Source: Thermoplasmata archaeon (GTDB lineage Archaea; Thermoplasmatota; Thermoplasmata; Lutacidiplasmatales; UBA184). From it: 8,044 nt of DNA. Shown here in pieces: positions 5,856 to 8,044 of the stretch (within the stretch, counting starts at the first letter, position 1; every line of letters begins with the position of its first letter). The notes under the pieces are model-generated. The model was not told the origin of the DNA. It made no database searches and saw only the letters and a list, made by a program, of their open reading frames with translations. Where the stretch lies: positions 1 to 8,044 of the forward strand of contig JASHUS010000113.1 of the NCBI GenBank assembly GCA_030039865.1. Reading direction: 5' to 3'. Both the position numbers and the translations under genes were made by a program.

Positions 5856-6557
5856 ATGGCCACTCCGGCGCGTGTCGAGGACCATCCGAGACCCACCCTG
5901 CTCTCCGACTTCATCCTGGGGAGCCAGGACGGGATCGTCAACGTGCTCGGGATCCTGCTCGGACTCGTGGCGGCCGGGACCGACGTGAAGTACATCCTCG
6001 TCGCCGGTTTCGCCGCCCTGGCGGCCGAGTCCCTCTCGATGGGAGCGGTCGCGTACACTTCGACCCGATCGCGACGCGATCTCTACGCGAGCGAGATGCA
6101 GCGCGAGAAGTGGGAGATGACGGCGGTACCCGAACTCGAACGCGAGGAGATCCGGGTCATCCTGCGCAACTGGGGCTACGAGGGCGAGGAGGTCGAGGAG
6201 ATGGTCCGTCGAATCGAAGCGAAGCCGAAGGCCTGGCTCGACCTGATGATGGCCTTCGAACTCCGGCTGGCCCCGGTCGAGGAGAAGGCGCCCCGAAACA
6301 GCGCCGTGCTCGTCGGAGCGGCGACGTTGCTCGGGCATGCCGTCCCGCTCGTTCCGTTCGTCCTGCTGGGGGACCGGACCGTTCTCGCGGCAGAGATCGC
6401 GATCATCCTGAGCGGCATCATGTTGTTCCTCATCGGATTCTACGAGGCACGCACGACGATCGGATCCGTCTGGAAGAGCGGGTCGCGGATGCTGATCATC
6501 GGGATCGGCTCAGGGTTCGCCGGGTTCCTGATCGGGCTGGCGCTCGCCCACCTGTAG
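5856..6557 (+). CDS. VIT/CCC1-family iron/manganese transporter
   Basis: A membrane protein of 233 residues predicted to move Fe2+ or Mn2+ out of the cytosol by proton exchange, as in plant VIT1 and yeast CCC1. Hydrophobic segments lie at about 24-41, 46-67, 149-171, 175-196 and 212-231, the five-helix family layout. SDFILGSQDGIVNVLGILLG (17-36) and AAESLSMGAVAYTS (56-69) are family signatures. The cytosolic metal-binding domain between helices 2 and 3 is well conserved: Glu84, Glu87, Glu95 and Glu98 have ExxEx7ExxE spacing, and Met131, Met132 and Glu135 form MMxxE. As recalled from the Eucalyptus VIT1 structure (E102, E105, E113, E116, M149, M150, E153), every interval agrees; Asp25 and Met62 also have the D43-M80 spacing. 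The ATG is favoured by a TATA-like element about 29 bases upstream. Export of excess iron or manganese is the likely role; there is no intracellular compartment evident for storage. Confidence 0.92.
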   Translation: MATPARVEDHPRPTLLSDFILGSQDGIVNVLGILLGLVAAGTDVKYILVAGFAALAAESLSMGAVAYTSTRSRRDLYASEMQREKWEMTAVPELEREEIRVILRNWGYEGEEVEEMVRRIEAKPKAWLDLMMAFELRLAPVEEKAPRNSAVLVGAATLLGHAVPLVPFVLLGDRTVLAAEIAIILSGIMLFLIGFYEARTTIGSVWKSGSRMLIIGIGSGFAGFLIGLALAHL

Positions 6558-6584
6558 GGACGGACGATCGCTTCGCCTCGATGA

Positions 6585-6812
6585 CTAGGCGGGGGGAATG
6601 GCCCGCCCGAGCGCTCGCGGGCGGGCGGCGGTACGGCCGAACGGTCGCCACCGGAGCCGACGGACTTCGTGTCGGCGGCAGGCGGCGCAGTAGGTGACGA
6701 CCTCGGCGGGACCCGCGAGCTCCGGAGTGGGGACGTGGTCCGGTTCGGGGTGAGCGCACCGGCGTCCGGGGCATGGGGGGGTGGGGGAACGAGGGGAAGG
6801 CTCGGACGCCAT
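6585..6812 (-). CDS. Small Cys/His protein, possible zinc ribbon
   Basis: A short gene of 75 residues that is not recognised. It carries CPGRRCAH (residues 14-21) and YCAACRRH (42-49), two cysteine pairs (CX4C and CX2C) each followed by a His, the arrangement of a small zinc-binding knuckle protein, then a basic tail rich in Arg. The start at 6812 is chosen because a CTTAATA element is centred 31 bases upstream, as expected for a near-leaderless archaeal mRNA. An in-frame ATG at 6836 would add eight residues but lies upstream of the predicted transcription start. The stop is 27 bases from the convergent transporter gene, so the gene fills an otherwise unexplained gap. Against it: the frame is short, GC-rich DNA makes long chance frames, and a strong hairpin lies inside its 3' end. 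A nucleic-acid-binding or HNH-like remnant is conceivable, but function is unknown. Confidence 0.45.
   Translation of the reverse strand: MASEPSPRSPTPPCPGRRCAHPEPDHVPTPELAGPAEVVTYCAACRRHEVRRLRWRPFGRTAARPRALGRAIPPA
6601..6626. repeat. Strong GC hairpin in the 3' part of the small Cys/His gene
   Basis: GCCCGCCCG (6601-6609) and CGGGCGGGC (6618-6626) are perfect nine-base inverted repeats around an eight-base loop that is itself largely self-complementary. The hairpin lies about 45 bases after the stop of the plus-strand transporter gene, so it could protect or end that transcript, and also lies in the last codons of the minus-strand gene. No T-run follows. Confidence 0.45.
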
Positions 6813-6824
6813 ACCGGAGCAACG

Positions 6825-6842
6825 ATGCGCATTCATGCGTAT
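6825..6842. repeat. Imperfect palindrome overlapping the promoter of the small Cys/His gene
   Basis: The half-sites ATGCGCATT and CATGCGTAT match in seven of nine positions when one is reverse-complemented. The palindrome overlaps the TATA-like element of the minus-strand gene and the bases between it and the predicted transcription start, where an archaeal repressor would act. It may be a regulator site, but no second copy was seen in the window. Confidence 0.3.
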
Positions 6843-6846
6843 TAAG
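6840..6846 (-). promoter_or_regulatory. Putative TATA box for the small Cys/His gene
   Basis: The minus strand reads CTTAATA, centred 31 bases before the ATG at 6812. The predicted transcription start is within about four bases of that ATG. This is the main support for treating the short frame as a gene and for the choice of start. Confidence 0.42.
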
Positions 6847-6928
6847 GGTACCGGCTCAGCCCTCGGGATGTCGCGGCTTGGGATGGACGCCGCCGGAGGG
6901 CGGCGACCGGCGTCACGCTAAGTTCGAT

Positions 6929-6938
6929 TTGTTAACAA
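6929..6938. promoter_or_regulatory. Candidate operator: perfect TTGTTAACAA palindrome
   Basis: TTGTTAACAA is a perfect ten-base palindrome ending six bases before the TATA box of the regulator gene, reaching the BRE position. In this GC-rich sequence such an A/T palindrome is conspicuous. A dimeric HTH protein bound here would block or aid TFB/TBP binding, so autoregulation by the downstream regulator is a sensible guess. Confidence 0.4.
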
Positions 6939-6944
6939 CTCAGT

Positions 6945-6951
6945 GTATAAA
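6945..6951 (+). promoter_or_regulatory. TATA box for the HTH regulator gene
   Basis: GTATAAA is centred 27 bases before the ATG at 6975, so transcription is predicted to start at the start codon itself. This is the best-formed promoter in the window. It favours the ATG at 6975 over the in-frame GTG at 6960, which would lie upstream of the transcript. Confidence 0.6.
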
Positions 6952-6974
6952 CCCGGGTCGTGTTACGCCGCTCG

Positions 6975-7640
6975 ATGACGACCGAGCCGAACGCCCACCC
7001 GGGCGCGGCGGGGTATTCCTCGCCCAAGCGCGGTATCCTGCTCCTGCTGAAACGGCGGCCCGACGCCTCGCTGACGGAGGTCGCCGAGGAACTCGGGATC
7101 TCGAAGGTTGCGACCCTCGGGCACCTCGAGAAGTTGGAATCCGACGGGTTGGTCGTCCGATCGTACCGTGCGGGTAAGGTCGGCCGGCCCCGGGTGCTGT
7201 TCCGACTCGCCCCGGGCGCCCTCGCGCTTTTCCCGCAGGGGTACACCGAGATGTCGCTCTGCGCGCTCGAATTCATCGAGCGCCGACTCGGTCGAAACGC
7301 GGTCGCGGAACTGTTGTCTCAGCGGGCCCATGAAGTCGCGGACCGGAACCGCTCTCGCCTGCGGGCCGGTCCCCTCGCGAACCGGGTCGAGGAGCTGAGC
7401 CGGATCCGGACCGAGGGCGGCTACATGGCCGAGATGGGCGCGCGGCGGAAAGGAACGGTCGAGATGCTCGAGCACAACTGTCCGATCCTGGCGATCGCGG
7501 GACGCTACCCCGAGGCGTGTCAGACCGAGCAGCGCATGTTCGAGTCGCTGCTGCGGGCCCGAGTCGACGTCTCCCATCGGGTGGTCGCGGGAGATCCGGT
7601 CTGCCGCTTCCTCGTACGCGAGCGGGTGGAGGGCGCATGA
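6975..7640 (+). CDS. HTH transcriptional regulator with C-terminal Cys cluster (COG2345/SufR-like)
   Basis: A predicted DNA-binding regulator of 221 residues. The winged HTH spans about 17-80: KRGILLLLKRRPDASLTEVA (18-37), the recognition helix around SKVATLGHLEKLESDGLV (43-60), and the wing GKVGRPRVLFRLAP (67-80). The C-terminal domain has EHNCPI (166-171), YPEAC (178-182) and VVAGDPVC (203-210). Cys169 and Cys182 have the CX12C spacing of SufR-type Fe-S regulators, and Cys210 in GDxxC is the family's last conserved Cys. SufR itself has CX12CX13CX14C; the third Cys of that set is absent here (an Arg at the nearest position), so a cluster would need another ligand, or these Cys bind a different metal. 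The ATG start is set by the TATA box. The gene overlaps the SDR gene by ATGA, so the two are surely co-transcribed. Fe-S or redox sensing is inferred from family, not shown. Confidence 0.82.
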   Translation: MTTEPNAHPGAAGYSSPKRGILLLLKRRPDASLTEVAEELGISKVATLGHLEKLESDGLVVRSYRAGKVGRPRVLFRLAPGALALFPQGYTEMSLCALEFIERRLGRNAVAELLSQRAHEVADRNRSRLRAGPLANRVEELSRIRTEGGYMAEMGARRKGTVEMLEHNCPILAIAGRYPEACQTEQRMFESLLRARVDVSHRVVAGDPVCRFLVRERVEGA

Positions 7641-8044
7641 GCCCCGCGGACCCACCGCGCCGGCTCGCGGTTGTCACCGGCGCGAGCCGAGGTCTGGGCG
7701 CGACGCTCGCGCGCTACCTTGCGGGCGAGGGCTTCGAATTGATCCTCACCGCCCGGGGAGCCTCGGCGCTCGAGCGTACGGCGGACGATATCCGCTCGGC
7801 CGGTGGCGTGGTCGAAACCGTCGCGGGCGATGTCGCGGATCCAGCGCAACGCCGCGCGATCGCGGACCGGGTCGCGACGCGTCGGTCCCTCCGACTTCTT
7901 GTCAACAATGCGAGCGAACTGGGGCCCTCGCCGCTTCGTCCGCTCGCGACCCTTCCTCCTCGGAGCTGGAGAGGATCTACCGGGTCAACGCGGTGGCTCC
8001 GATTGGCCTGGTCCAAGAGCTGCTGCCCTATCTCGGGCGCGGCG
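7637..8044 (+). CDS. SDR-family oxidoreductase, 3'-truncated by window edge and frameshifted
   Basis: The 5' part of a classical short-chain dehydrogenase/reductase, an NAD(P)-dependent oxidoreductase. From the ATG that overlaps the regulator stop, residues 10-21 form LAVVTGASRGLG, the cofactor-binding TGxxxGxG motif; Arg40 in LTAR suits NADP(H). AGDVAD (63-68) and LLVNNASELGP (87-97, the NNAG-like motif) follow at normal spacing. Near 7951-7960 the frame fails: the original frame continues as an unlike Arg/Trp/Ser-rich tail, while the frame one base back reads SELERIYRVNAVAPIGLVQ (from 7960), exactly what an SDR should have next, including the conserved Asn of the catalytic tetrad. One base therefore appears lost in the pyrimidine run CCTTCCTCCT. 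The catalytic Ser and YxxxK lie beyond the window. It may be a sequencing or assembly error, or a real mutation; substrate unknown. Confidence 0.8.
   Translation, partial: MSPADPPRRLAVVTGASRGLGATLARYLAGEGFELILTARGASALERTADDIRSAGGVVETVAGDVADPAQRRAIADRVATRRSLRLLVNNASELGPSPLRPLATLPPRSWRGSTGSTRWLRLAWSKSCCPISGAA

Larger units (their letters stand above)
6813..6974. other. Divergent promoter region between the Cys/His gene and the HTH regulator gene
   Basis: This 162-base region carries two outward-facing TATA-like elements, a palindrome near each, and a central inverted repeat: CGCCGCC at 6888-6894 pairs with GGCGGCG at 6899-6905 around a GGAG loop. The half nearest the regulator (6918-6951) is clearly richer in A/T than the rest of the window. 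The regulator could control both directions from here, which is inference. Confidence 0.45.

Noticed and set aside
5669..6697. A 342-codon plus-strand frame over the Nudix end and the transporter
   Set aside because: It is out of frame with both recognised proteins and is dominated by Arg, Gly and Pro; the transporter frame has all family motifs.
6813..6836. ATG at 6836 as start of the small Cys/His protein
   Set aside because: It overlaps the region between the TATA element and the predicted transcription start; the ATG at 6812 fits better.
6960..6974. GTG at 6960 as start of the HTH regulator
   Set aside because: It lies about 12 bases after the TATA box, upstream of the predicted transcript start, whereas the ATG at 6975 is at the exact leaderless distance.
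1..8044. CRISPR arrays, insertion sequences, tRNA or rRNA genes, toxin-antitoxin or defence genes
   Set aside because: Both strands were looked over for spaced direct repeats, transposase motifs, terminal inverted repeats, cloverleaf arms and known defence motifs. None was found by eye, though short or diverged elements could be missed.

Overview
The window is GC-rich archaeal-type DNA. No -10/-35 promoters were recognised. Several genes instead have a short A/T element about 25-30 bases before the start codon and almost no 5' leader, the pattern of TATA/BRE promoters with leaderless mRNAs. The gene content also suits an archaeon: a Dpm1-like glycosyltransferase, a GDP-D-rhamnose pathway, a DUF998-type membrane protein, a CCC1/VIT transporter and a COG2345-type HTH regulator. 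The arginine- and alanine-rich proteins without halophilic acidity suggest a high-GC, non-halophilic archaeon, perhaps a soil or sediment Thermoplasmatota lineage. That placement is inference.

Layout. (1) 1-114, minus: the first 38 residues of an FMN-dependent alpha-hydroxy-acid oxidoreductase cut by the window edge. It is divergent from (2) 308-1288, plus: GDP-mannose 4,6-dehydratase. (3) A minus-strand block follows: a GT4 glycosyltransferase (1310-2545), a GDP-6-deoxy-D-mannose reductase (2744-3688), a Dpm1-like GT2 glycosyltransferase (3738-4493) and a six-helix DUF998-like membrane protein (4543-5217). (4) On the plus strand come a Nudix hydrolase (5343-5768) and a VIT/CCC1 iron/manganese transporter (5856-6557). 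(5) A 75-residue Cys/His protein lies on the minus strand (6585-6812) and has not been linked to a known family. (6) 6975-7640, plus: an HTH regulator with a C-terminal Cys cluster of the SufR/COG2345 kind. It overlaps by ATGA an SDR oxidoreductase (7637 to the window end) whose frame is broken near 7955.

How it fits together. Regions 2-3 form a surface-glycan locus drawing on GDP-mannose. Gmd and Rmd convert it to GDP-D-rhamnose, the Dpm1-like enzyme would load mannose on a polyprenyl phosphate, and the GT4 enzyme could transfer one of these sugars. Regions 4-6 are a separate group with a metal/redox flavour: a metal transporter, a possible zinc-ribbon protein, a probable Fe-S-sensing regulator and an oxidoreductase. 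Nothing resembling CRISPR, an insertion sequence, a tRNA or an rRNA was seen.
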